NCBI GenBank assembly: GCA_947247005.1
Contig: OX365959.1
Location: forward strand, 33,562,148 to 33,626,147
Direction of reading: 5' to 3'
Length of the DNA stretch: 64,000 nucleotides
Origin: Spisula solida
Taxonomy: Eukaryota > Mollusca > Bivalvia > Venerida > Mactridae
Shown piece after piece: positions 1 through 10,824 of this stretch. The stretch's first letter is position 1. Each line of letters begins with the position of its first letter. The translations under genes and the position numbers were made by a program. Below the pieces are notes generated by a model, which saw nothing but the letters and a program-made list of their open reading frames with translations, ran no database searches and was not told the origin of the DNA.

Positions 1-1323
1 TATCGGTAAAGAACTGCTCGTCGTCATTAGTTACCCAATACCAATCGTGAAATACCGATATTCCGTTGAAATTTTTGAAGAAACTTAACCACATTTCCAA
101 ATCGTGTCTCATTTCATTGGTTATTCTGACATAGTGGAAGTGGCGTTTAACACCACACGTTGCGTTAATTAAACGCCTACAAAACGGCCTGCCTATAGCA
201 ATAGCGCGACAGCAGAAATTTAAGGACCCAATCAATGACTGCATGACTTTAAGTTGAACTGATTTTTTCGAAATTATTTCTCTGATTTTCACCACGATTT
301 CGGCTATTTTATCCACAGGAATTCGAACTATCATTTCTTGAGAATCGAGTTCTAACCCCAGATAAACCAGTTTTGTAGACGGACCTTCGGTTTTGTCGTC
401 TGCTAAGGGGACACCGATTTCCAGCATAGCGTCATTAAATATCTGCATGCTACGTTTACAGCCGGACAGGGTTTTGTCGCCACCCAAAAAATCGTCTAAA
501 TAATGTAGTAATTTCTTATTAGAAATACGATCTTTAATAATGAATTCCAAGAAAGTGGAGAACTTTTCAAACAAGCTTGGGGATATACAACATCCGAACG
601 GTAGGCATTTATCAAAATAGTAGCAACCCTCCAGACGAAACCCGAGAAGTTCAAAATCGTCTGGGTGTATCGGTAGTAACCTAAACGCACTTTTAATGTT
701 CATTTTAAATAAATAGCAATTACGCCCCAGATCCTGAACCATATGTATAGCTTCTTCGAATTCGGTGTATTTAACTGAGCATAATTTGGGATCTATGAAA
801 TCGTTAATTGATGATCCTAGGGGGTGTGATAGGTGATGAATTAACCTGAATTCACCAGTCATTTTCTTAGCGACAATACCGATTGGTGAAACCTGAAATC
901 TTCAAAAGGTGGACTTTTGAACGGCCCTGCTACCCTGCCTAACTTTATTTCTTTATCAATTTTTTGTTTGGCAGTATCCGAAAGGTCTGAAATTGACTTG
1001 AGATTTTTCGAAACACGGGCTTGCCTTGGACCCTCAAAGTTAATTCTAAAACCATGGGTAAAACCTAATAAAAGTAACCGATTATCGGGTGAATTATACA
1101 TGTTAAGCCATCTTCTTAATACATCTAGTTTGATTGGTGAGGGAGCTAATTTGTGTATTGCTGCATCATTGACGCTTGGGGAAGCCGAATCCCCTATGTG
1201 GTCTGGCATATGGCCTAGATCTAGGGAAGTAGCCGCGTGATTGTCCACGAAAGGAACCAGATTCTGAACCACGAAATGGAACAGTTGAAGTACTGAACGA
1301 GTTCTGGTTTGTATTATTGCCAT
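1..1323 (-). pseudogene. DIRS-like reverse transcriptase / RNase H ORF (broken, runs off left edge)
   Basis: Reads leftward. It would encode the reverse transcriptase and RNase H of a DIRS-order (tyrosine recombinase) retrotransposon. The first part (1323 to about 892) has the N-terminal signature GRVAGPFKSPPFEDFR typical of DIRS-like RTs. A one-base loss near 891 shifts the frame; the continuation reads SPIGIVAKK, EFRLIHHLSHPLG, AFRLLPIHPDDF, LPFGCCISPSLFEKF and HYLDDFLGG (YLDD near 496-510). It stays open to position 1, ending in an RNase H-like start FHDWYW. The first catalytic Asp of the palm (expected MDIKSAF) is Asn here (MNIKSAF, codon 698-700), so even the repaired frame should be inactive. 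It overlaps the upstream gag-like ORF by 158 bases in another frame. The recombinase that would prove the order lies outside the window, so placement rests on RT similarity recalled from the family. Confidence 0.8.
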
Positions 1324-2260
1324 ATCTTAAATAGTTGGGTGTGTTATTGCTAGAAGTACAAATATGAACAGGGTGTGCACCGCTGCAATTCTGGCAGACG
1401 TGCTTGTATTTACATGGTTGCCATCTACAAAAACCCTTGTTGAAGTCCATACAAACACCCAGTGTACGTGTCTGAAGTGACGTCTGTACACCACGAGCCT
1501 GCACACACCTCAGCCACAGGTCCTGGTTAATGATAGCCCATGAGGACGGTACGAGACCTTGCCTAATCCTAAATTGTTAGTCATACGTTTTCCAGCAAGT
1601 ACCCCCATGGACAGTGGCACATTCCCTAATTATAAAAGAGTAATGAAGCAACTCATGCACCTTGTGTGGGAACGCTGATAAATAATTTGTCATATAAATG
1701 ATAAATGCATCGGTCCATTTTTCGATAGGTCCGACATCATCTTTGCATTCTTTGGGGCGACATTCAATTTTTCCATTATTAGAGAGAGATAGTGTACTAC
1801 CGCTATTATATTCTGCCAGTTCCACCGCACCCTTTAACAATAATGCGAGATTTATATACTCTCCTTTACAAATGCGTTGTTTTAACGATGATGGCACGTG
1901 CATGGTTATGTCATCGTTTGAATCTCTCACCAAATCATAAACTTCGGGTAAGCACATTAAATTATTGTTTTCCAATGAAGCAGACGGTTGCAATAATAGC
2001 TGGTTAGTACCAGCATCAATATTTGGTCCATGCTCAACCTGGTTGATATTGACCTCTACGTGCTCCTGACGTGGCGGCATGTGCGCGTTCTGCATTGCAT
2101 TTTCAAAGTCAACAACGTTATTAATGCACTCACCCCTGTCTTCGTCTACCCCGTTATCAGCACCTTGTCGCATACGCTTGGCAGCTCTAGTTTCTCGTCT
2201 CTCTGGTTGTCTCGGTTCTTCTACCGCCCTTCTACGACGACCTCTACCCCTCCCAGGCAT
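1166..2260 (-). pseudogene. Gag-like ORF1 of DIRS-like element, CCCH zinc finger, one nonsense codon
   Basis: Starts at the ATG at 2258-2260 with a very basic N terminus (MPGRGRGRRRRAVEEP). A region resembling the capsid-like ORF of mollusc DIRS elements follows (VPSSLKQRICKGEYINLALL, then FPHKVHELLHYSFIIRECA). A TAA at 1577-1579 interrupts it, but the same frame continues past the stop through QFRIRQGLVPSSWAIINQDL to a zinc finger (C-x7-C-x4-C-x3-H, CMDFNKGFCRWQPCKYKH) and an Arg/Gly/Ser-rich tail, ending at 1166. I therefore read it as one ORF of about 364 codons with a single point nonsense mutation. Expected role: nucleic-acid binding and packaging of the element RNA. It overlaps the RT ORF at its 3' end. 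Confidence 0.75.
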
Positions 2261-2344
2261 GTTTACGATAATGACAGTATTGACACGTAGTCACCTTTCG
2301 ACAGTAGTAAAGTAATGAAGCGGATGAGTGAACCAACGCAGTGG

Positions 2345-2352
2345 TTTATATA
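2345..2352 (-). promoter_or_regulatory. TATA box upstream of the gag-like ORF
   Basis: On the minus strand a clear TATATAA lies about 85-90 bases upstream of the ATG at 2260, in a more GC-rich stretch (2,340-2,480) than the surrounding DNA. Position and sequence fit an internal RNA polymerase II promoter for the retrotransposon. The transcription start is not determinable here. Confidence 0.45.
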
Positions 2353-3634
2353 GCCTAGTCCCTACGTCATACGTGCACGAGTTTACGGACGACGATCGGC
2401 TGTTTCCGTATCGACAATCCGTGCAGGCGCCTAGCAACCAAAATGCGTCGGTAATTAGCAGTACTAAACGAACACACAGACTGTGCTAGAATAAATTGGA
2501 TTAATATTAGAATTAATCCCTATTATTTTTTGTTTTCAGCTTCCTCAAAAGTAACATTTTTTATATTGTCTCATATAAATGTATATTCAGATTGTTTCAC
2601 TACACTTCACAAGTGCAGTGGTAACACTAGGCTAGCTATGTGAAAAAAGTGTCACTCATGGGGCCAATAAGTGCCTACATACTTTTTACACTATTATTTT
2701 CTCTGTACATCCCAGTGTTTTTATTGATTAGTTTCCTATTTACATTAAATCTGCTCTATACTATGTTTGATCATCAAGTTGTTTGCAATAACTTATATGG
2801 GACTTTATTTTATTATGTACATACTTTATAACTTCCTGTCATAAAGAGAACTCTTATTGTTTTATTATCTACTACTTTGGCCTCTATAGTCAACTAGTTA
2901 ACAGAGTATGCAATATTATGTAATATTACATAATAGGGTGCAATACTGGTAGATATCTTATAAATCAGAGACCACATGCTGAGAAAATTTAGACCCATTG
3001 TTGTTGGACCAGTGCCATAATCTACGTCTTCAAGTACGAAATTAACAGGTACGAAAAATAAGTATGAAATTATTAGGGTACGAAACATAAGTACGAACTG
3101 TTTAGGGTACGAAACATTAGTACGAAATATTTGGGTACGAAACAGCAAAAATATATTACTATAACAAAGCAAAATGACCATCAAATTTACTGTCAAAATG
3201 ACAACAAATACATCTATTAAATAGATACATACGCTGTTGTGTCGCAGGATTGACATAAATGGAGGAATTGCTGAATACTCAGGGTTGTAAGAGCCGTGCA
3301 TGTTCACAAGGTGGTAAAAGCACCAAATTTGGCACAGTGGTACTATAAGTCAGTCTGATGAAAAAAATCCAAAGAGACACTTGATCGACACTTTTATACT
3401 CTGAAAATGAGGCCCCATAGGGGTACATAATTTTTAATTTCTTCCCCGGTATAAATACCTGTTTTTTTTCACCTAATTGTGAAGCAAAACATTTGCAAAC
3501 TTAGTATATATCATGAATAATGTTTCTATTTGAATTATATTACTGTTTGTAATAATTAAACATCGTAAAGAGGCCCCGAATTTTCATGTGGTACTAAATC
3601 TCAAAGAATCGATCACAGAAAATTGCAAAAACAG
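2353..3634. other. Upstream region of the DIRS-like element, then anonymous AT-rich DNA
   Basis: 2,353-2,480 is GC-richer and probably still belongs to the DIRS-like element (its terminal repeat would be expected here but cannot be proved with one end). From about 2,500 the DNA is AT-rich with no supportable gene. A 137-codon open frame on the minus strand (2,894-3,307) is an artefact of the short repeats listed separately and of hydrophobic AT-rich codons. Confidence 0.5.
3046..3146 (+). repeat. Degenerate short tandem repeat around GGGTACGAAA
   Basis: The motif (G)GGTACGAA(A), alternating with AAGTACGAA, recurs about six times with irregular 12-20 base spacing. It resembles a decayed minisatellite. 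It creates the repeated F-R-T residues of the fortuitous minus-strand frame across it. Confidence 0.5.
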
Positions 3635-4720
3635 TATATTAAGTCAGACAGGGAAGGCAGCACTCAACTTAACCAGCCGAGCACAGAAAACATTAAAAAC
3701 ACACAAAGCACAATGCCTAACTAAACAAGCGCAGATCCGCCCAAGTCCAAGCTGTCGAAAAGTATAATAAATTATAACTAGCTGAATGACCCAGTAGAAA
3801 AGATACAGCAACCAAAAGGCGGATTGCCTACGCTGAATGACCTAGTAACAACAGTAAAACTGCTGAACTACATAGTTTTAGCAGCCTACAGTCTAAAAGT
3901 TAAGTAACAGTATTAAAACGTAGAAAGGCCCGATTTCAGCAACAAAAAATCTGAAAACCTTAAAACGAGTGACCCAGTTTCATTAAGTAAAATGACGTAA
4001 TTGAACAAATCGAGATATGACGTACTGAATTGCAAGCAATACAGAAGTCCCCCACCGGTGTAAAGCCATTGTCAATATGTCTGTTGCCATATCAACAACA
4101 ATTTCCGTCAGAACCAAAACTGACGGACAGATGGCAAACCAATAGTCCCCTCCGGTCAAAAACCGGTAGGGGACTTAAAACTACATTAAATGACCTCAGG
4201 GGACAGAACACTACATCCATAACTCCACAGCTGTACATAGATTCATGAACGAACCCGGTAGGATGCGAACCGCGGGGACGAAATAGTAAGAGGACAACCG
4301 GCAAATACGAATAAATAGTTAACTCCTAGCTCCTTTTGGCCCCGGTCAAAAAATTAAATACTGAGAAATTATGGCATATTATCGATTATTTAAAAATGAA
4401 AAACTCGATTGTAAACGGAATTGGCGTTTAGATCCAGATACAAACCCATATTATAATAATTAAACAAAATACGAAACTACCGGAAGTAGCACCGACCCCA
4501 ACAGAAACCGCGGGACACGCGAGAACAAAAAGGCACAGAAAATATACAACTTCACTCGAAAAGGCGCGGAACATACATAAAAAACTAGCACAGGAACATG
4601 TAATACAAAACGGGCATCCAATCCCGAAAGTCTGCTGCTTAAGTCAGTCAAACTAAAACGGAACAAGAGCCAGTTGGTAAGAAATTAACAACCGGACAAA
4701 ACATACACCACAAGGACAAT
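3635..4720 (+). mobile_element. Long copy of the ATATTAAG dispersed repeat family (copy A)
   Basis: Begins sharply at TATATTAAGTCAGACAGGG, followed by GCAGCACTCAAC and AACCAGCCGAGCACAGAAAAC. The same start occurs at 15.9 (reverse), 26.2 (reverse), 36.2, 43.5, 47.9 and 61.0 kb. This copy is the longest (about 1.1 kb). Its 3,890-3,940 part is shared with the copy at 25.9 kb. Its distal part (about 4,430-4,720, GATCCAGATACAAACCC to CAAGGACAAT) reappears in the 36.2 and 43.5 kb copies joined directly to the proximal part, so those look like internal-deletion derivatives. No coding frame or TIR is evident. Class unknown. Confidence 0.65.
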
Positions 4721-5142
4721 CCACAACAGACACTGAGTATATGCAATTTTGAAGGATACGAAGCAGCCTTGTGCTGGACAACGCAATTGCAGAATGGCAC
4801 ATACAAAATTAATAAAGTTTAACAAAAGGCACAGTGGCCAAATATTTTTGTATTTTTTCCAATTATACTATAAAGTGGACAGTACATACACAGAGGAAGG
4901 TTGACTAAAGGGCTTCCGCCTTGGAACGGACAGTGACACTTGTCTCTGGGGGCTTAAACGTTTTACAGTGCACCAAACCTCACACTTACCCAATAGACAA
5001 CCTTATAGAACAGGACTATCACGTCAAAAAACACTAAATTACAAAATGGTTAAATCTAAAAAATAGAGAGTCAGCACAGTTTGAGATAATAATAATATCT
5101 AAAATAACCTCTGTGACATTGACCTTGTGCAAAATGGGATAT
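4721..5142. other. No feature recognised
   Basis: AT-rich DNA between the ATATTAAG-family copy and the 73-bp minisatellite. No coding signal, RNA gene or inverted repeat seen. Confidence 0.4.
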
Positions 5143-5590
5143 AGATATTTCAGGGTTGACCGCTGTAGAAAACTTCCAATTATACTTAACCAACCCTTGT
5201 TAACGAACCTTAAATATATATTTCAGGGTTGACCACTGTAGAATACTTCCACTTATATCTAACTGACTTCCTGCCAGAGATGTTGTATAGATAGTTCAGG
5301 GCTGTCGGCTGTAGACAACAGCAATCTATAACTAAATGACATCCTCTCAGAGACCTTATATAGATATTTCAGGATCGTCGGCTGTAGTAAACTGCCACTT
5401 ATAACTTACCGAGATATTTCAGGGTTGACTGCTGAAGAAAACTGCCACTTAGAACTAACCGACTCCTGTCAAAGACTTTAAATAGACATGCCACGGTTGA
5501 CCGCAGCGTAGAAAACAGCCACTTATAACTAACCGACCCCTGTCAAAGACCTAACAAAGATATTTCAGGGCTGACCGATATCTTTGCGAT
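5143..5590 (+). repeat. Minisatellite, unit about 73 bp, seven units
   Basis: Units open with a variant of AGATATTTCAGGGTTGACCG at about 5143, 5215, 5289, 5362, 5412, 5483 and 5558. Spacing is 71-75 bases except one shortened unit of 50. Units continue with CTGTAGAAAACTGCCACTT and end in a CCTGTCAAAGACCTTA-like tail. They have diverged noticeably, so the array is old. Confidence 0.8.
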
Positions 5591-7098
5591 ATTTGAAAAA
5601 AACATGTGCGCCATCTGCAATGATATAAAATTAGTCTTGTAGATTTATACCTTATTAAATTATTGATCATTTGGTGTAGGTAAATTATACAATGAAGATA
5701 TGAAAATATACTTCGAAATTTGTCAATTAAGTAAAATTCTCATGAGTTTTGAATGTACGTAGATAAGAATAATTTGGTGTACTGATCAAGTATAATTATT
5801 ATAAACTTACGTTAGTCAAAGAATACGGTGTATATCCGTGCGTTAGTGAATAAGACCTATATGCATTACATTGCTTTTTGGTGCATCTTTTACTCGGTTA
5901 TAATTTTACTTGTTCACCGGTAGGGCCGAAATTTTTTATCTATAAATGTACTAAAACAGCACATAATGCTTCTAAGAAAACATTTCATTACAACCATTGA
6001 CTTAAAATATGCGCATAATTATAGCATGTTACGATCTCGGATTGAAAACAGAAAAGAATAACATGATCGCCGTTTTCATGCCGGAAGGCACTCCCTATTT
6101 GGTGAGGTTTGTATAAATTTGTTGTAAATTATAGCATATATAGGTACATAAGTCTATTTTAATGATATGAAACCCCAATTGCGTCCATACAACCAACTCT
6201 TACTGTGAATTATATAGAAATTTATTGCTCTCCGGCCTTTCGGCTCTTTTCGGCAATTCTGAATCACTTAATGAGAACACGGGCTCAGAATTAGGTCATC
6301 GTCTACGGCGGATTGACTTCAATTTAAAAGAGCCTATTTAAAAAAGTCTGCAAATATCTGCGTGTTTAGGTCTTTGGTAATAGGCATGTAGTCCGAAATA
6401 GGTAAAATGCGGTATGATTTCTATAAAATATCCTTTAAAAAGAAAAGTCTGATATAATTGTTGGTCCTTATATGAATAAATGTAGGTAATGTATACAAAT
6501 CAAGTTAAACGATACGTGTAACCTGTGTAGCCTGCTTGTAATATTGTTAAAATCATAAAAACTATTTATTTGCGGAGAACTTTTTTCTGGCAGAAAGTCG
6601 TTGAATTGGTTGTAAGCTGAACAGTGGTAATATCATTATGTGGCGTACACCACACAAAACCCAAACCGATCGTACATGGAATGCAATTAGTTAAACGTAA
6701 TTACTTCGGCTGCTTAATCATTTCCCGAATTGGAATTACAGTCCTGTTCTAACAATTTAAAAGTTCGATAATCAAGTTAGTTGGTAGGTAATGTAATTGC
6801 TTGGTACGTTATGATTAGCAACTCATTGTTACGTTACCTTTAATTAAGTAAGCTAAAGCGAAAATATCAAAACTTATACGCAAACTGCCGTGTTCAAACT
6901 ATGCGTAAATAACGTTTCCGTTTAGCTCAGCTGACGAAGAATGGTGACTACAGTCGCTATTCCATCTGTATTGACCAGTGTTAAATACAATATCTATGAG
7001 ATATCTATCTATGCTTCTTTACTATCAACATCTACAATATTCCCATTAGCTCTGTTTCGATGTTTTACCGACGTATTCTTATTAAAACTTTTTTGTTG
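5591..7098. other. No feature recognised
   Basis: About 1.5 kb of AT-rich DNA with stops in all frames. No TIR pair, tRNA-like box or tandem array was recognised. Confidence 0.4.
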
Positions 7099-7234
7099 AA
7101 GTGTTTTATATTGTCAAAAACTTGGATGCCTTCAAAAGGGAAATGTTTTATATTGTCAACAACCTGGATGCCATCAAAAGGGAAATGTTTTATATTGTCA
7201 ACAACCTGGATGCCATCAAAAGGGAAATGTTTTA
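7099..7234 (+). repeat. 42-bp tandem repeat, three units plus a partial
   Basis: Units start at 7099, 7141, 7183 and (partial) 7225; the second and third are identical over 42 bases. Because 42 is a multiple of three, one frame reads a 14-residue repeat (MFYIVNNLDAIKRE) inside a 69-codon open frame (7,101-7,310). I take this as chance openness of an array, not a gene: there is no recognisable domain or upstream signal. Confidence 0.75.
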
Positions 7235-7966
7235 CTATCGACGTCAGGAAACAAATCTCACCCGCAAATATGTGCCTCTGTTTATGTTAGATATTTGTCC
7301 TTCAGTGTGATTTAAAAAACGAATTATGCATTTGATAAAGAGTTCATTTTACTTAGGGTTTGCATATTGCGCTTATTTGATCTAATACACATAGCACCAC
7401 ATTTTCTTGTTAGAATCGCACTACAAAGTATGTTGCTTGAATTTAATTTTCTATGAAATTGTTTATTTTCTCATACATGTGTTCCAATTGACGTAAAAAA
7501 CTAGCGATCGCTTTAAATTTACATTTAGCTTTACAATATTATCAACTTCATTACTCCGAAACATATTATTTGCGGTATTTAGACTCGTCTTATTTATTCT
7601 TGCAATACTAGGTAATCAAATTCATTTTTGTTATTAAGCGAAGTGCCGGATCTCGGATTGTCATGTGTTCAAAAGATATATATGCAAGTCATACAATGTA
7701 TTATTGTACCGAAGCCTTCTATCATTTATTCTGACAGGATACGTATATTCTCAATCTTCTTTCTGTTCTCGTAGAATGTATGTTTTTTATTAATTTATTT
7801 GATTGATTGTGAAACAATTTCAACAATTATATTTATCATTCTTGACACCTTATTTCTAGTCTCGTCCTTTACTGCGAGTGTATGAGAGAAGCCATGTTTC
7901 TCTAAGTTTATATTACTTGATACAACCTCAATTGTTATGTGTATGTTCTATGCTTATTGTATTTAA
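7235..7966. other. No feature recognised
   Basis: AT-rich DNA up to the TTAA-flanked element. No supportable gene. Confidence 0.4.
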
Positions 7967-8979
7967 AGGTGCTGTCTCATAGTTGGGAGTCTATCAGGAC
8001 AAAAGTCACTTATTTTTCATGGTTCATGGCATTTTTTTAGTAGAAGTGTTTCAATACCATATTTAATATAATACCACAGTTGTCTATGGTTTGGGTGGAT
8101 GCCAAGCGCAAAACCCTCTATCAAATGTCAATTAAGTGCATAAATCATACACCATATCTTGGACAATTCTACAGGTAGATTGGTCAAAATTGTATCTAAA
8201 AGTAGCTAATGAATTTATCCTTCATTTGCTGTGTAATCAGATTATGCAAATTATGTCTTTTATTTTGCATACTCATGAATATTTACGAGGATGTCAAAAA
8301 ATGGTAAATTTTCGTTAAAAATCTACGTGTATAGTTGATAAATGTATGCCATATCTTCGTTATTTCATATCAAAGATAACATATAACATGGATGCCACAT
8401 TCTACTCTCCGATGCCATGGCCCGTCCGTTTTCTCGTATGGACTCCCGACTAACACGCATTGGTGTATTGCAAAAATAAAATAAAATTGTCAAATAGTCG
8501 CGTAATCGTAAAATTGCCGGTATATGCCATAAACAACCACACTGACATTTAAATTAACTTGCGAAACATTGGCATTTTGTAGTTATATATTATTTTTACA
8601 TCCAAAAATTCTATAGGGCATTAATACCCTATAGAATTAACACTACTATCATTTAAATTGCTGGAAATGTGTTTGCATTCGATGAAAACAAATTGCAAAA
8701 CGAACCGAATACCTCACAGATATTTACGCTGTAGTTTGTTGATGTTACAGTTTGATCACATGTGAATTACAATGTTTACAAAGCATGTTGGAAGGAAACT
8801 CTGCGCTTATTTCAAAAGTAAAATTACAGAGTTTACGATACCAAGAGTGGTTTAAATAGCCTCTTTGCCATAAATATGTTATAAAGCAGCCGTCAGTGGC
8901 CTTCTATTATATAAATACTTGGTAAGATAGGAAAATGACGTCATACAAAATGTTTAGTCTGATCTGTGAGGCAGCACCA
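7967..8979 (+). mobile_element. About 1.0-kb non-autonomous element with TTAA flanks, GGTGCTG TIRs
   Basis: Left end AGGTGCTGTCTCATAG follows TTAA (7963-7966). The right end, read in reverse, is TGGTGCTGCCTCACAG and is followed by TTAA (8980-8983). Arms match at about 13 of 16 positions. TTAA target sites are known for piggyBac and Kolobok elements; no transposase is present. A perfect internal palindrome (8607-8638, AATTCTATAGGG arms) is shared with a partial reverse copy at 11.66-12.12 kb. Caveat: the right terminus CAGCACCATTAACC also occurs in the adjacent minisatellite units, so the right boundary is less certain. Confidence 0.55.
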
Positions 8980-10193
8980 TTAACCTAAGTACGAGTACTA
9001 CGGAATCCTATTAAGGTGGCAGGGGATATACTGGGGTGAGGGGGTCCCTGAAAATAACAAATATTTAGTGTAGAGCTTATTTATGGGCACCAAAAATTAA
9101 ATTGGTATTTTAAAGACTCAAATCTGCACTTATTTTGTAAAAAGAAGGTGTTTATTATTTTGAAAAATCATAGAAACTAAATATAAGCTGGCTCTGAAGG
9201 ATTTGCTACTCTTCAAAATGGAGGTTACCACCACTGGCGGAAGTGCAAATTTAGCGTCGTTAGAAACCGCGAAAAAGTTTGACAGCAAATAGCAAAAAAT
9301 CCACTTGTATGGGAGACACTTTTCTTGCTGAAATAACCTTGCTCAGGTATTGTATTTATGTAAAATTGAGCCAAATATAGGATTGCATTGGCTTTAAAAA
9401 TACTGTGTATGCTGTGAAATTGGTCACTTTTGTATTTTTTTAACTTAAAATTGGAGGGGTAGGGGGAAAAACAAAGGGCCATAACTCCTCAACCCAAGGA
9501 TTCAGCCTTATATTTGGATGCTGTTTTCAAGGCATGCTGTCTAGGTCCTGAGACTGAAACAAAAATACTTTATTGTCTCATTGGCTGTTTTCAAGAAATA
9601 GGCTTGACTGTTCGCGGCCTGTCGGAACCCGGAAATTGTCAAATAGTATATCCCCTGCCACCTTAATACACCATTAACCTAAGTACGAGTACTACGGAAT
9701 CCTATGATATACCGTTACACCATTAACCTAAGTACGAGTACTACGGAATCCTATAATATACCATTAACCTAAGTACGAGTACTACGGAATCCTATGATAT
9801 ACCATTAACCTTAGTACGAGTACTACGGAATCCTATGATATACCATTAACCTTAGTACGAGTACTACGGAATCCTATGATATACCATTAACCTAAGTACG
9901 AGTACTACGGAATCCTATGATATACCATTAACCTAAGTACGAGTACTACGGAATCGTATGATATTCCATTAACCTAAGTACGAGTACTACGGAATCGTAT
10001 GATATACCGTTTTTGTGCAGCACCATTAACCTAAGTACGAGTACTACGGAATCGTATGATATACCGTTTTTGTGCAGCACCATTAACCTAAGTACGAGTA
10101 CTACGGAATCGTATGATATACCGTTTTTGTGCAGCACCATTAACCTAAGTACGAGTACTACGGAATCGTATGATATACCGTTTTTGTGCTTCG
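8977..10193 (+). repeat. Minisatellite, 41-bp units expanding to 57-bp units, split by a MITE
   Basis: Twelve units of CCATTAACCTAAGTACGAGT... start at 8977, 9671, 9720, 9761, 9802, 9843, 9884, 9925, 9966, 10023, 10080 and 10137. Six consecutive steps are exactly 41 bases, then three 57-base steps carry an extra CGTTTTTGTGCAGCA-type block. The first unit is separated from the rest by the element at 9015-9662. Frames across the 57-bp units are open in both directions (19-residue repeats) but carry no domain. Confidence 0.9.
9015..9662 (+). mobile_element. 648-bp MITE, perfect 18-bp TIRs, TTAA target duplication
   Basis: Ends are GGTGGCAGGGGATATACT and its exact reverse complement, flanked on both sides by TTAA (9011-9014 and 9663-9666). 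It sits inside a minisatellite unit, so the insertion is younger than at least part of the array. TTAA target preference matches piggyBac/Kolobok-type transposases supplied in trans. The interior has no transposase frame. Confidence 0.9.
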
Positions 10194-10650
10194 AACCAAT
10201 ACTAATCATAATCCATATGGTATAAACTAGATTACAACACATCTACACTGTCTAAACAATGAGCAAAAATAAAGCAAGGGATTACATTCATTGTATCGAT
10301 ATATTATTGACTGAACGAAATAAAGATTAAGTGGCTGCAGGAAACGTCCAATTCATCAAAACATTCGACGAAACATCACCGAGTGACTTATCCGTCTCAA
10401 TTGTATACATTAAAACTTTGAGGAAACATCATTCTGGTATCTAGCTTTAAATAAATGAGGCAAGAAAGTTAAAGTTCTAAGAACGTAGCGGTCGCATAAA
10501 CAAATGTGTTTGTCCCTTTAAATAGGGGTGACCCTAAGATAAATACACAATTTGGTTAACTTTCATACAGATACTCAATATTGATACTGATACTGTTATC
10601 AATTGCATGTAATTTATATTCACCTAACACATCCTTCAATCATGTCATGA

Positions 10651-10785
10651 TCACGTACGCTCAATGGTTAGCGCGCTTGTCGTCTAATCTGGCGACCCTG
10701 GTTCAAATCCGGGTGTGGGCACACATATATGCCTGCCATATTTCAGCATAAAGCTGACTGGCAAATAAAGGCTATGCTCGGAAGT
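10651..10785 (+). repeat. tRNA-derived SINE or tRNA pseudogene
   Basis: Contains an A-box-like GCTCAATGGTTAGCGCG and a perfect B box GGTTCAAATCC in a T-arm context (10,651-10,722). The 5' acceptor half does not pair well with the 3' GTGTGGGCAC and the anticodon loop lacks the usual U33, so it is not a functional tRNA. It continues into a tail TTTCAGCATAAAGCTGACTGGC, also seen in the SINE at 11.5 kb. Confidence 0.6.
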
Positions 10786-10824
10786 AGTTTAAAATATATA
10801 TAAATATACATTTTTGATAGACGG

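Noticed and set aside
1577..1579. Programmed stop-codon readthrough in gag
   Set aside because: Possible in principle, but no conserved readthrough context is visible and the element has two other inactivating lesions; a point nonsense mutation is simpler.
2894..3307. 137-codon minus-strand open frame
   Set aside because: Hydrophobic AT-rich codons plus a decayed GGTACGAA tandem repeat; no domain, no start context, no splice signals.
7101..7310. Repeat-protein frame MFYIVNNLDAIKRE x3
   Set aside because: Openness follows from a 42-bp array length divisible by three; no domain or upstream signal.
9671..10193. CRISPR array
   Set aside because: Units are tandem with no unique spacers, and the surroundings are animal genomic DNA.
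9946..10242. 98-codon frame with repeated GISYDSVVLVLRLM-like units
   Set aside because: Translation of the 57-bp minisatellite; the opposite strand is equally open.
10651..10722. Functional tRNA gene
   Set aside because: Good B box, but poor acceptor-stem pairing, non-canonical anticodon loop and a SINE-like tail.
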